A stretch of 64,000 nt of DNA from Certhia americana (taxonomy: Eukaryota; Chordata; Aves; Passeriformes; Certhiidae): contig CM031879.1 in assembly GCA_018697195.1 (NCBI GenBank), forward strand, positions 39,707,715-39,771,714, written 5' to 3'. This document shows, piece by piece, positions 12,491-25,300 of the stretch. Both the position numbers and the translations under genes were made by a program. Within the stretch, counting starts at the first letter, position 1. Each line of letters opens with the position of its first letter. The notes under the pieces were generated by a model that saw nothing but the letters and a program-made list of their open reading frames with translations, had not been told where the DNA came from and searched no databases.

Positions 12491-15400
12491 TATATACTGC
12501 TAATTATCTTATTTTCTTTTCAAATAAGGTGAAATTGTGTACATAGTGATCCAGAGCTGAATTTAGTGACTTGAATGATTTTGTCAGACTTAGTGGGTGA
12601 TACAATATAAAAAGGTGTCTTAAGAATTTTTTCTGAAACACAAGAGATGCTGCTGTGATAAGACAGTCAGACTTAGTTAGGACAATGTCACTGTTTTAAG
12701 GAAAATTGTTAATAAAGGCTTGGTCTTCGTTTTCTGTTATCACAGCTTACTGAATGGATACCAATAAGAATGGGGACTAACAGTGTGGGAGGCAATGCTG
12801 CAATGTAAATGATGCCATAATTTGGAAACATAGGATAGAGGATTTATGCTGTTTCTATTTTGCTTCTAAGTGCATCTGATTGACCTCAAAATATATGGTT
12901 ATCCAATTTCTAATGGTCACCAGAGACTTGACAACCTAGATTGCTGAGGTCTAATGAAGATAAATAGCATTCTAGATACAGATACATACTGCATACCGAA
13001 GGGAAAATGACACAGATGTTGTTGCTAGGCAACTCATCAACTTATCTCCCCATGTAAAACATACATTTCCTATGATTTACTGTATATGTAGCCAGAAAAA
13101 GATGGGGATGGAAGGCCAAGGGGACACACACTAGTGTCCTTTTTCACTGAATTACTAATGCATAGAACGTATCATAAAAAAACCCACATCTATATTCACT
13201 AATTAATTTTACTATGCTCTTAAATATAAGACATTCATCCTTTTTTTATGGCTTTTGGATATAAAAAAAAGGTAAGAAAGCACAGTCACTGCTGGTCAGT
13301 TTTAAAAAGTTATGTTCATTTTTATTTGAATAATGATGTTCTCTTTAATGATTTGTGTTAGTAGCAAATTTCTTGATACAGTGCCAATGATTTTCTGTAA
13401 TTGGATGAAATTGCATTTTGTCTAAGTTCAAACAGTAAGAATAAAGGATTCAGCTTTATCACCATTTATTCTGTATGCAACCAATTTATGACATTTTTTT
13501 GTTTTCTTTTTTATCCTCTTTCCCTCCTTATAAAGTATATCTTTGATTGTTCTTGTCACACAGAGGTTTTCTAAGTGCTATACAAGTACTGCATAATCTT
13601 CATAATTGAGATTTATTTCTAACAAAGCAAAATTGGATTACCATTAAGAGAAGTGTATAGAGCTTAGTGATATTCTAGTAAAGATCAGAAACCCATCCCA
13701 TAACAATCATGTCTCTAAGAACCCTCTCTCTCAGAATTTCTTGGTTATTCTACAACATCGCCAATTAATGCTGACTCCAAGTAAAATGGAGATTGTTTAC
13801 AGTAAAAGCAAAAGTCATTTTGCATTCCATTCCACTTTGATTCTTTGTTTTAGAAACCACTATAATGTACTTTGTTCCTGCTTTCTCACACAGCTACTTG
13901 GTGACAAGAATAAAGCTATAGAAAGACATCAGGACACTTACTCTGGTGTAACAAATACAGTGAATTTAAAATTATTTCAACAGTGCACTTGGTGCAGAAG
14001 AGCATGTTCTTTGGTACTGGAATGTTCTTCTAGGCAGTCTTTTATGGAAGTTATAGCAAATATTCAAAATGCTTAAGATGCATGAGGAATGTTTCTTAGT
14101 TTTACACAATCCAGACTTAGACTTTCATTTTTCCTCACAGATAATATTGAGATAGGTAGCTGGGAACATCCTAATTTATTCGTCCCCAGACGAAGAAATG
14201 ATACCACATGCAGTTATATTTTCAAGAACCTTAAAACTAAAATTGAGATCAAGCAAAGAAATATTATTTTTTTAATCATTTTTGCATTCATTGCGTGTCA
14301 TCATTTAGGCCACTGAACAATTATAAAGTTTATAATTTTAAAATAAAATACTACTCAAAGGTTGATTTAATGCTATGTCCAACAGCTGGATAAGATAATA
14401 TGTGGAACCTCCTGTAACTTAAGTCCCAAGGCTATGCGTTGTGGAATGGATTTATAAAATAACTAAGATTTTTTCCCATTTTTAAAATGAAAAATATAGG
14501 TTTGCTATGTCTTTCTGTGAGGTTTTTTTCCTTTCTTTTACATCTGGCTTGAAACTGTGTTCAGTAATGTAACTATGACTTCCTACGCTACATTTTACTG
14601 CAACGTGATGCTGCACAATGCCCTTATAACATGCTTTAAATTTTGGTCAGTGCTGTAGTGATCAGGTAAGTACACTAAATTGTCATTGTAGGTCACTTCC
14701 ATCTGGAACTAATAAAATAACACACATATTGCATTGAAACTCTGTGGAAAGTTTATCCACTAAAGCCTTAGATCCTGCATCAGAACTAAAGGAAAATATT
14801 GGAAAAACATAGCATGTCATATTGACTGTCCCAAGCTGAAAGCTATATGTGTTTTTTTCCTTTCTCTGCTACTTTTAAATGGAATTCTTACTGTCCTGCT
14901 TAAGAGTTATCCAGGGCTCAAAATGGGAATGCTATTTATTTTTAGTTGTCTGATTCCATTTTTCTGTAAAATATATATCTGCTTTGGAGACTAAACTCAG
15001 ATAGTGTCAGGTATAGAGTATCTGTCACAAATAAGATTCAGGGGTCAATTTTTTTCTTAGTGTATTTCAGAGCGATAAGGCAATGAATGTGGAGTTGGTT
15101 CCTGCCATGCCAGTGAAGGCAGGAAATTTATGCCTCTTTGCTTTGGTGGAACAGGGTCTTTTTGAAGCCATGAGTTCTTTTGTTTGACACAGTTATACAC
15201 ACTGAAAAGAAGAAAATTTTGACAGGATTCTCTGTTGCCTTTTGCTGAGGACAACATAAAGAATACTTAGTGCTTTTACAATATGTCAGTTTTCATACCT
15301 GACAATATGTCTTAATGTAGCAGAAATACAAAATGGGAAAGAGGTTCACACACTTTTATTCAGCAAAGATTATTTTCAACTGTAAACAAAAGAGTCCCAT

Positions 15401-17930
15401 TATCCTGGACGTAATCCTAATTTTGTATTAAGTGATCACTGCATACAATACAAACAAAAAGTCCTATAAGGAACAGCTTTTTCTCAGACATATTCAGTGA
15501 TACTCATTTGTCCAAACATTCCTTAGCCCTATGATTTTATCCTTACAACATATGCCGCTGAAATTTGTTGAAAATTTCACACAGTGGGTTGCAGACTTCA
15601 ACATATGATATTTTTTTATTTCTAATATGCTTTTATAATCAATGAGATATTTAAAGTTAAAATTTACAATATTATTACTGGAACCTAATGGGGTACCACT
15701 AAGATGAGAAGTCAAGGGTTTTAAATTATGATGTATTACAAGTAGTTTAGGAATCTGCCAATAGCTCTATCTGCTTTCTTTTGCTGGCTAACTTAACAAT
15801 AAGACAAGAATTAAGAAGAGATACTTTTAAGTGAAGTGATTAATGTATGTTTTAAATATTTTTTTCATGCTTAATAAAATATTTCAATAAAGTTCAAATA
15901 TTAGAGGAATAGTCACGTATATTTATGCTTTCAATACTGACATGAATTATAGCACATCAAAACAATGGAATTTATATACTGAAGAGTGACATAGAACAAA
16001 GAATGCAGAAAACCTGAAACTTCTATGTCTTCAAATTTAGAACTAGGCTTTCTGGTTTTAGATGAATTTCAATTGTACCTTCAAAAAAAAAGTGTATTCT
16101 TTCTGTAATAAGAAGCAGCAAGAAGAATTGTACAGATGATATTTTTAACATTTTTATTGCTGAGTCAAGTAGGTGACATAGTTATGATAAACAATTTAAT
16201 AGTACTGTGGAGAAAAGACTGAAAAAACACTTCCTTTCTGTGACCATGTATGATAACAGCCCTCTGAAAGCTACAGCCTTAGAGGCAACAAAAGATTTGG
16301 CACATATAAATTCATAACAAGGTAGATATATAGTTAAAAGGACAACTTTAGGAAAATATTTCCCATATAAAAGATTTTTATAAAGTCTATGTTTCATTTA
16401 TTGTGTTGGTATTGGTGGTAAGCAATGCAATTAATATTTAAAAAATATTTTGCTTTTGTCTTCTGCCTAGCATGTAATTTGCTAAAATTTATCTTATTAA
16501 AGTAGCTATAAATATTGCAAAATAAAAAAATACAACATCAGTATGTTAATTATATTATTAGCACTGCACTGTTATTTAATTCTTTAATTTTTTGGTTTAA
16601 AATATCAAGTGTTTATCAAAAATTATCAAGAAAATAACGTGGTTGATATTATAAAGAGGCTTGGACTAATAGGCATATAAGTAGTTTTATAGTAAGTTTT
16701 AATAAAATAGGGCTTTGTGCATCTGTAAGGTTTTAACAGCTATTTAGCCATTGAAGCTTTTAACGTTATTTGAAACTTCTAGAGTAAATTTAAGACTTAC
16801 TTTTTTTTTTTTTTATTGTAGAAAATTGAAATGAAAAGTTTGTTTTATACCCTTTACTCATTCCCCTTTCTGTACACATACCCTCTCACCCCCATGCAAT
16901 GAAATAACACATTTTCTCTTTAAGTCTTCCAAGAATTATTTCTGGTAGGAAAAAAATTAAAGTGAAATAAACTCTTGGACTGTACTTCAAGAGGCATCTG
17001 TGTTTCTGTCAAAGGATGACATGCCTTCTAAATATTCTGCTTTAATGCTCCAAAAAAGTCCAACTGGAACTACAAGAAAATAAAATGCTTTCTAACACAG
17101 TTTCACAGTTGCAATTGCAATTGCCTAATTATTGACAAAAAAAAGAAAAAAGTAAAAAAATTTTAGAGGCAGACAAATGAACCAACTATGACACAAAAGC
17201 AGTTAAGCCATTCCATGAATTTTACCAAAAAGGGAATTGAGATCAACAATAAGAAAATAACTTGTTATTCAGTTATAACCAAAGCTATGTAGAGGCCAGT
17301 GTTATTAACATCACAGTATACGGGGTCCTCTAAATTATTCAGCAAGTTTGAAGAATGATTTTGAGGCTGGGAAGAAAGCATTGGTCTGACACTACCTCCC
17401 TTTTTTAAAGATTTTGCTTGCTTGCATGTTTGTTTTAATTAAAAGAGAAGGCTTCATCTCAAATTATTCATAAAACTTCTACTTGAAAAAAATTAAATCA
17501 TCCTTCTCTACTGGTTTGTTGTTTTTTAATGGAGGTTACATATCCTTAATATTATATGAACTGCCTGGTTGAAGGATTCAAAGATATTACTTTGTGCTCA
17601 AGACCTGGTCTTCAACAATTACTAGGGAATAAAACACAGAAGATCTTCAGTTGGATTCTTTGTGGGAAAATCTATATTGCCAAGGGGATGTTTGGAACTT
17701 GATGATCATAAACTAAAATGCACAAGCTAAAAATCCTTTTAATTTACTCAATATTCTTCCTGCCTTTGTTAATAGAATTTGTTTTCCCCTCATCAAGACT
17801 TATGTGGCAGAAATCCTTCACTGAAGCATGCTGTACAGGTAAATTTATACCTGTATAATTTATTCAAGTTTATACCTGTATAATCTAAAAACAATCTGTT
17901 TGGCATCTATTGCTGAATCCCACCATGCAA
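12491..17930. other. AT-rich non-coding sequence, nothing recognised
   Basis: No gene, RNA or mobile element was recognised. A 111-codon plus-strand frame at 13741-14076 and smaller frames elsewhere show no domain. A 14-base T run begins at 16801. TTTATACCTGTATAAT occurs twice, at 17844-17859 and 17869-17884, as a small local duplication. Confidence 0.55.
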
Positions 17931-17946
17931 TTGTCCACATTTTCCT

Positions 17947-18243
17947 TTAAATTGCTCCAGGGTTAAGGTTTCCCACTTTGATGAGGGTGTGGATATCTGT
18001 GTTGTCAGAGAGATTTCCAGTAAACAGGCTTAGACACATTAGAACTCTTTCAGCTGCCCAGTAATCTGTCTCTTTTGAGTACAGAAAAACCCAGGAACTT
18101 TCCTCCATAATAGCCACTGAACATAATGTTTTCCTGATGCAATTGGCTAGACTAGGTATGATTTCTGCTGCTGAGACTCTAGCCTTTTTCACTGCAGTCT
18201 CATTCCTAGTTAGAGAATCGTGAGAATGAATTTTGAGTGTCAC
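17947..18243 (-). other. 98-codon open frame, unrecognised, probably not a gene
   Basis: A minus-strand ATG-to-stop frame whose predicted peptide has a balanced composition (Ala/Glu/Lys-rich first half, Trp and Leu in the second), unlike the Ile/Phe/Lys-skewed frames around it. I recognise no domain, signal peptide or membrane segment. There is no supporting promoter, splice-site pair or polyadenylation context that I can point to. It could be chance, or a fragment of a decayed retroelement or exon. No function is proposed. Confidence 0.15.
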
Positions 18244-18373
18244 TAAAAAATACTATATATACAATTAATGAAGCGGCCAGTAATTAATATTGAAACTTTC
18301 AGCCATAGGAGATATTGCAGAGTCAAGAATAATCTGAAACATATAGTTTATGTGATTGCAATAACAACCACAT

Positions 18374-18400
18374 ATTAGTTTTACAATATGTAAAACTAAT
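18374..18400. repeat. perfect inverted repeat, 11-base arms
   Basis: ATTAGTTTTAC and GTAAAACTAAT flank the loop AATAT. It would form a clean hairpin in single-stranded DNA or RNA. There is no T run or other sign of a processed RNA. Confidence 0.85.
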
Positions 18401-18564
18401 TACAATATTTCAGATATTCACACAGATTCTATTCCAGCTTTAATAAACCTTAAATTTGTTTTGCTCCACGTTTTTAATGTTTGAATTTAAAGTGCTGTTT
18501 GATGGCAAAACATTATGCAAACACTGTTGTGAAATATACATTACAACTTGTGTCTAAATTTGAC

Positions 18565-18594
18565 ATTGCTACATCTTTCAAAAGATGTAGCAAT
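18565..18594. repeat. perfect inverted repeat, 14-base arms, 2-base spacer
   Basis: ATTGCTACATCTTT and AAAGATGTAGCAAT are separated by CA. This is the longest perfect palindromic structure I found in the window. It is too short for a microRNA precursor. Confidence 0.9.
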
Positions 18595-19149
18595 CATACT
18601 GACATTTCATAAGATATTAACAATTCAAAAACTACTCTATGGCTCACAAGTGAAATGTATGCTCGACTGATGGTTTTGTAAGAGATGCAAAGGCCTATTC
18701 TTCATTGTGATGATAACGAGAAATAGAAAAAGTTTGTGTCATCAGTAACTAATTGAATCAGCCACAAAAGTTACTTGCACAGCTATTGCTAAAAATATCA
18801 CCTTAAGAATTTTGTAAAATTCTGTAAAATTCTGCTTAGTTTATAAATAATATTTTTTCTATTATATTCTATGTCTGTTTACATTTAGCATTCCAAATTT
18901 CATTTAGTTGTACTGCTTCTCTGATTTTTCTTTTATGCATTTTAACCTGTATGTAATCAATTCTGTCATATTTTGTAAATACAGTCTACTAAAACAAGTT
19001 AAAAGAAAATGCTGGCAATTGCACTAGAAGCAAAATTTTTTGTTTTCCTTAAATCAATTTTTATGGACTTGCCTAGTGTAATACCAGTTTAGCTCACATA
19101 CAGACATTTGAGAAATATGTAAATCATATGATAATGGTCATATAAAACT

Positions 19150-19700
19150 TGGTTTTCAATTCATCCCTGGAAAGCCTGTTTTTTTCTCCTTCTGCCTTCA
19201 AACCTAGTTTAAAGCTCTCTCAACCAGCCCTGCAAACACATGGGCTAGAATCTTTTTGTCTTTCCCAGACAGATGAAGCCCATCCAAATCTAGTAGGCCT
19301 CATGCTGTAAAAATTACCCCATGATCAAAGGAACCAAAATTCCACTGATGGCACCAACCCTTAAGTCACTTATTGGTAATGTGGATTTTCCTGTTCCTTT
19401 CATCATGTGTCCCTGCTGCCAAAGGAACTGAGCAGAACACCACCTGTGCTCCTGTGCCATCAGCCAGTCAACTCAGAGCTTGAAGTCCTTTTTAATTATC
19501 CTGGTACCCTTCTTGTCAATCACATCACTGCCAACCTGGACAACCAGCAGTGGGTAATAATCAGAGGATGAATTTGTTAAGGGGATATCCTGGTAAGATC
19601 TCATACCCCAAGATGGTGAGTGCTGCTTGATCAGCTCCTTTAAATTACCTCCAAATGACCCTCTGACTACTCCCTGCTCATTTGAATGGCTGGTAAGAGG
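19150..19700 (-). pseudogene. CR1 LINE ORF1 relic, SGNH-esterase domain
   Basis: Read on the minus strand, this encodes a decayed piece of CR1 retrotransposon ORF1, whose C-terminal half is an SGNH-hydrolase (esterase) domain thought to help retrotransposition. I can read SDYYPLLVVQVGSD and then KKDFKL. One frameshift later come GAQVVFCSVPLAAGT and GWCHQWNFGSFDHGV, then DGLHLS with the Asp-x-x-His catalytic pair intact, and VERALN before a stop at 19204-19206. The N-terminal part around the catalytic serine is too eroded to read. There are three internal stop codons after the frameshift, so it is non-functional. CR1 copies are usually 5'-truncated and keep their 3' end; here ORF2 and the 3' end are not recognisable nearby, which suggests a large deletion. 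The family call is from memory of the CR1 ORF1 pattern. The outer limits are approximate. Confidence 0.8.
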
Positions 19701-22242
19701 GTGGATATCAAATAATTTTCACAAATACATAAAAACTCTAAGTTTCCATGGAATTAAGCTGTCTTCAATGATGAAAAAATAAAAATTCTGAAAACTTTCT
19801 ACATTCAAGTAGTGAGAAACAGTATGAAAGCTAAAGGTGATTTTTGAGAAGGAGTAATTGCAACTCACACAAATGTCTTAGTAATGAAGACTCACCATGA
19901 CAAAAATAGTAACAGCTGGTATACCTGACACAAAAACACTGTAGAGGTGTGGGTCTGATAACTTAGATCAAATGAGTGCTAACAAAATTTGTTAGATAGC
20001 TTTCTTTTAAATTGTCACATTCTTCAAAAAATTACAGTTTGTATTTCCATGGTTATTGTCTATGGTAGACAAGCATGAAGATGGTGGACTGTATAAAATA
20101 TATTGGATATGTAAAATCAGACTTGATCTTATCAGCAAAAAGAGTATTTAATTCAGTTAATGTGTTCAAAGAATACACTTATTGACAGGCCAAAAATACA
20201 CAATTACAAGTATTGTTTTTTCTGTTGGTTTTCTAATTATTCAAAGGAAAGGAAGATATTAAAATGACATATGCAAACACATATGTCACAAAATATGACA
20301 TCTGCTAAGAATCAGCTAAGAGTAGTTGCAGTGTCTCAGTATTTTAGGATTCCTGAACAATCTCTTATTTGAAAATTTTTATTGCTTTTATTAACTAAAA
20401 CTCATTCTGTACTAAGTAGTGCATGAAGCCACATCTTTTTCCATTTACTTCAGTGAGTAATTGATATTTGCGCTTTGGGTTTTGACATTGTATAGAAGGA
20501 TTAGCAGAGGTGATTTTCACAAATCATATCTATTAAGCTTTAGCTTAAAGAATCAACTGTAATATGTTTACTGCAACAACTCCATCTACAGCTCTGTTTA
20601 CATGGCCCTTTTTTTGGAAAGCTACCTATAAACTGATTTCTAAAGAACTATAATCATATATACACCTAAATTTCTAATTGTTTTCCAAACTCTTATTTAT
20701 AAGCTTTTATTGCTTGTGCTAACTTAAGCCCAGTCTATACTAAAGATATTATTAGTGTACCTAGCTAAAAAAACATTTATGCAGTTTCAAAATTCCTTTC
20801 TCAAAATCAGGGGTGTATATTATTTATTGTGATACAATGCATATACATATTTTGATCGTTACAGAGGTTATCAACAGAGGCACCTGCTGATAACCTTTCA
20901 TGGATGCATGGCAATAGAGGGGGTGTTTTTTCAAAATATAATAACTGCAAGTGAAAACAGATAGATAAAGTAAATACATCACTGGTGTTTCCTAGAAATA
21001 CAGTATATGTTGAGAGACCAACTGGTTTACTAATCTCCATCACATCTTTTAGTATGATAACCACAGTGATTTTGAAGATGTGTTGCTATTACCTATTTTA
21101 GGTTCATCTTGGCCAATATATTAGGAAGACTAGAAAACTTCAGACCAAAAAATCATAATTTAAGTAAACAGTCTGGATATGACATAACAGTCTAGATATG
21201 ACATATTTAGGACATACTGAATGAAAGTATTTGAAAATTTAATCTATAGTCTGACAAAAAACATCAAAAGTCACCTTATTTAATCTTCATTTATTTCAGT
21301 TATTTTGTATTTCCTATTCTGTAATATGCTCTTCATTTTCAGAAGAAGTTTTAAAGAAAACATATAAGAGTAGAAAAGATCAAATTAATATAAACTAACA
21401 CTTTTTCTTATTATGGCTAATAAGAGATGCTTATTGTGCTTAAGTGAATAGAATCATCTGTCATCCCATCAATGCACTCACTGACTACCAGTGCATCACT
21501 GATAATTTATCTATAGCACTATGACTGTGACAATGCAATTTCCTAACTGAACACATGAGAATTGGATGGCTACCTCTTCTTCATCATCAAAACAAGTCTT
21601 TTTGGTTCTCCCAACTAAAGCAAATCCATCCCCAAATTTTTCATGTTTCTTAACAATGAAGGTCCTTTATTAAAGCTTTTCAATCTTCTAATATCCAAAA
21701 AATGGAAAACTGACATATTTTTATTTACTCAGCAGCCTTGATAAAGGTTTTCTAAACCTTATAGCAGAACACCCCCTCTAAGCTTGAGTTTGTAATCATT
21801 AATTTGACCCCTCACACACAAAAAACAAGACATTGACAGACCATATTTAAATAGAACCAGAGCAATCACCTTCAAAAGAGAGAAAATCAATAAAATAACT
21901 AAAAGATTCCATATGCAAATAAAAAAGTGTTACTCATTATCCTAATATGGCATTGATGATTGCATTATAAAAAGTATAAATACATAAAAAAGATATAAAG
22001 GCAGAAATAAATGTGGATATCTTTCCAAACCTAGTGAAGCATTAGTATTCATCTTAATTTAAAGCTGTGCTACCAGAATGAGTAATTTAAAACTAACCTG
22101 AATTTCAGTGTCAGTCAGAGAAATGGGAGAATTAAGCAGCTTAAACTTGAAAATCAACTATTAGTTTCCTTATTGACCTGCATAAGACAATGCAATAGGC
22201 AAAAGGTGACAGAACAAAAATTTCAGTTAAATATTAAAAAAA
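19701..22242. other. AT-rich non-coding sequence
   Basis: No gene or mobile element was recognised. A 9-base perfect inverted repeat (TGACATATG...CATATGTCA) lies at 20265-20288. A 19-base tandem duplication is listed separately. Confidence 0.55.
21168..21205. repeat. 19-base tandem duplication
   Basis: Two adjacent 19-base copies (21168-21186 and 21187-21205) differ at one base, CTGG versus CTAG. It is a recent small duplication. Confidence 0.85.
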
Positions 22243-22350
22243 GACGGGATGAGGCACTCGGTGGTTTAATTGATGAGGAGATATTAGGTTGTAGGTTGAA
22301 CTTGATGATCTCAAAGGTCTTTTCCAACGTAGTTCATTCTGTGATTCTGT
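22243..22350 (+). mobile_element. CR1 LINE 3' end, short 5'-truncated copy
   Basis: The sequence runs from GATGAGGCACTCGGTGG through GAACTTGATGATCTCAAAGG and TCTTTTCCAACGTAG to the terminal short repeat ATTCTGTGATTCTGT. These are hallmarks of a CR1 3' end: the GATGATCT block, the TTCCAAC block and the ATTCTRTG-type terminal repeat. The copy is strongly 5'-truncated and non-coding. Its 3' region differs from the CR1 copies at 37.7 kb and 48.3 kb, so it belongs to a different subfamily. A tRNA-headed SINE sharing the CR1 tail cannot be excluded, but I see no tRNA-like head upstream. Confidence 0.85.
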
Positions 22351-25300
22351 AAAGGAAAACCTCTTTACACTGTGAGTGATTAAACATGGACCAGCTTCTC
22401 CAGAGATGGAGTGAAATATTGCCCTTATAAAATTTAAAGCTCAACCCAAAAAAACCCAAATGGAAATCTGGTTCTAGCTTTGAATTAAGTCCTTCTTTGG
22501 GGAAGAGGTTTGCCTAGATGATTCCCCCAAATACAATAGCAAGATGTATCTGCCTGCCATAGTATTTTTATGGTTCTAGACCTAAAATGGTGAGGTTAAT
22601 CCTATCTCAGTAATATTTTTATTTAAAATGTAAAGCTATTGTCTGTTTCAGAAAACCTGATTTTAATCAAATTATATCTAACCTAAAAAAAGATCCAAAC
22701 GAAACCAAAACTCATGCATTTGTCAGACAGACTGGTAAAACTAATAACTTGTTGCAATGATTTACTAATGTTTTTGGGGAATAACAAAACTGGAATCAAA
22801 ACTGTGAGTTCAGATGAACAAATAAACACTGTGAAAGCACCAAATTCTCAAAAGGGCAAAAAAAAGTTTATTAAGATTTTTATGAATTTCAAAAGAGAAT
22901 ATATGAGCTCAAAAACTATAAACCCGTGTGTATTTTACTTTGATCATATAATAGATTCTGTTCAAATGTATTTGTTTGGATCTACACCAAATCATAGCAA
23001 AGTGCAGTTCACATCAAGCAGATTTTGACTTTTAATTCACCTGCACCTGCTATTCTCCAAAGTGTTTTTTTAGCAGCTTGCAATTCCAGATTTTTTTCAG
23101 ATTTCAACAATGTTTCATGAGCTGAAGAAAGTTGGAGACACTCAGGTGGGTATAGGATGCAAAAGGCCTAGATTCTTAAAAACTTGTTGTAAAAATTAGA
23201 ACCCTAAAGACTACATTAATTATTCATTCATTTCTACTTCCATAATCAGAGATGTTCTCGGAGATGCAAAGTGTAGTACAAAATTTAAAAACATCTTTCA
23301 AATAGGAAATCTGTGCACATGTAAGTATTTAAGGCAACTCTTAAAATCACAAAATCTAGCGTGAATCAAGATTTTAAACTCGGTGCTGAAATAGAGATGC
23401 TAATTTCAGCTGGTAAGTGACCTCTCACTGACATGAATAAAAGTTTGACTATGGCTACAATACAGTGTATTGTACCCAGACACCTTATATAATTATATCA
23501 CTCTTGTATTTACCAGCGCTTCCTCCCTATCAAGTTCTAAGCAGTTCATTTTAATTTTTTCCAGTATTTTCTCAAAAGCATTTACAAGAGTGGAAAGATA
23601 AAAAATAACTTCTATTTGACACTTCTTTTTTGGTGAACAATGAAATAAATCAAACTATTTTCCCAGGGATTTGTGTTGTTTCTACCTACAATACATCTGC
23701 TCTGTGGTGCCTTCAGTTTACATTTCACTTCTCGCCTACCCTGTGTATATTTCTGTTTCCTTCTATGCCCTTTTCCCACCTATCACCTTGGCAGGAGTGA
23801 ACAGGAATTGCCAGGGTTCAAGTCAACCCAACTCATCCTGGAATTCAGAAAGAATAAATAACTACTGATCTCCTGAAGAATTTTTTCTTTTAATACTCAC
23901 CTGTGAATTTTTAAAACTCAGAACTATATATTTGTTTTGAGCTCTGTAGTTATGTGTCAAATTTAGTTTAAATTAACCAGCAGGTAAAGAGTTATTAGAG
24001 AAAAGGGAATTACAGATGGATAAGGACAAACTCTTAATGAAATTGGGCTAAAAAGGAGAAGAAAAGATAAAAACCCATACATTTTGTAGATATTCAAAAT
24101 GGTATCTTCAGCACTCAAACTCTTAGGTACTTCATAAAATGTCTTTTAAAATTGTTTTTGAATAAACAATACCCCTTTTCAAGTCATACAAGACAGTCCC
24201 AGGGGACAGAATTCAGTTCTATGATTTTTTTAAGAATGTCTGAGAAAATCAATCATGGTTTGCCTATAATTGTTCTGAGTAAGGTCCTTTTAAATCTTTT
24301 CAAATAAAAATGAAATAGACAAGAAAATGAATATTGCCTTTAAAATATCTTTTATACACATGGAATTGATTTTGAATTACAGTTTTGGGTTTTGAGGGTT
24401 AAATTCAGTGTTTTTTCCTGCAAAGTTGAACTAAAGAAAGAAAATATGTAAAATCAGGAAATGAACAGAATTCATATCCGATACTAAAGACACTAAATCT
24501 GATAAATATCAAACTTGATTGTGAAGTAAACAATTTTTTTATATAAAAGTCCCCAGTAAAGTTTCAGATTAACATAAATTTAAGTCACCACTTTTAGAGT
24601 CCTTTTCCTTTGGAATCAGGCAATGCTCCCTCTTGACACTGCTTTTCCCCAGTATTTGGAAGTTAAAATTTGAATTAGAATGCTTCCATAAATCCATGGA
24701 GTTTGAAGTTACACCTACTAACCAAGGATGGATTGTCTTAAGCACTAAAGGTGAAGACATAAAGAGGACCTTCAGACAATAATTCGATACCACTACTATT
24801 CCCATTCCAAAATGTGATTCAGCTGAACTGAGATATTTCTCTGAAAAAAGAGAATTGCACACATCTTTGTCCAATACAGAGGAACTTCTTCAATTACTAC
24901 AGATCTCCAATTTAAGATGCAAAAATGTCATGGTTACACCTGGAAGCTTATTAGCAGCTGTATAGGACTAACATAAAACTAAATTATACCAGAGACAACG
25001 CACATTGTTGAATACATTTATTAATCTTCTGTGAAGATAATTGCTCTAACCAAAACCAAAAACAATTTAAAAGTCATTGGATGTTATGGTTACTTTCACT
25101 AGAATCCTATCTAAAACAAAGTTTTATCTTACTTGTCTACTGTTTTTATAGTTTGAATTTGAAAATGTCCTAGACAGAAGAAGAATAGTCTTCCAGACTA
25201 ATTGCTGCACCTACACTTTTAGGTCATGCTCTGGAGAGAAGATAGACATCTTATTTTGTAACACTTAAGTTCTTTTCAATCATATCTAGCCAAAATACTG

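Noticed and set aside
22714..23028. 104-codon plus-strand Lys-rich frame
   Set aside because: It has AT-driven composition and no motif, splice-site pair or homologue I can name.
23815..23824. GGTTCAAGTC, resembling a tRNA B-box
   Set aside because: The flanks do not pair into a T-arm and no A-box or cloverleaf is visible upstream; chance match.
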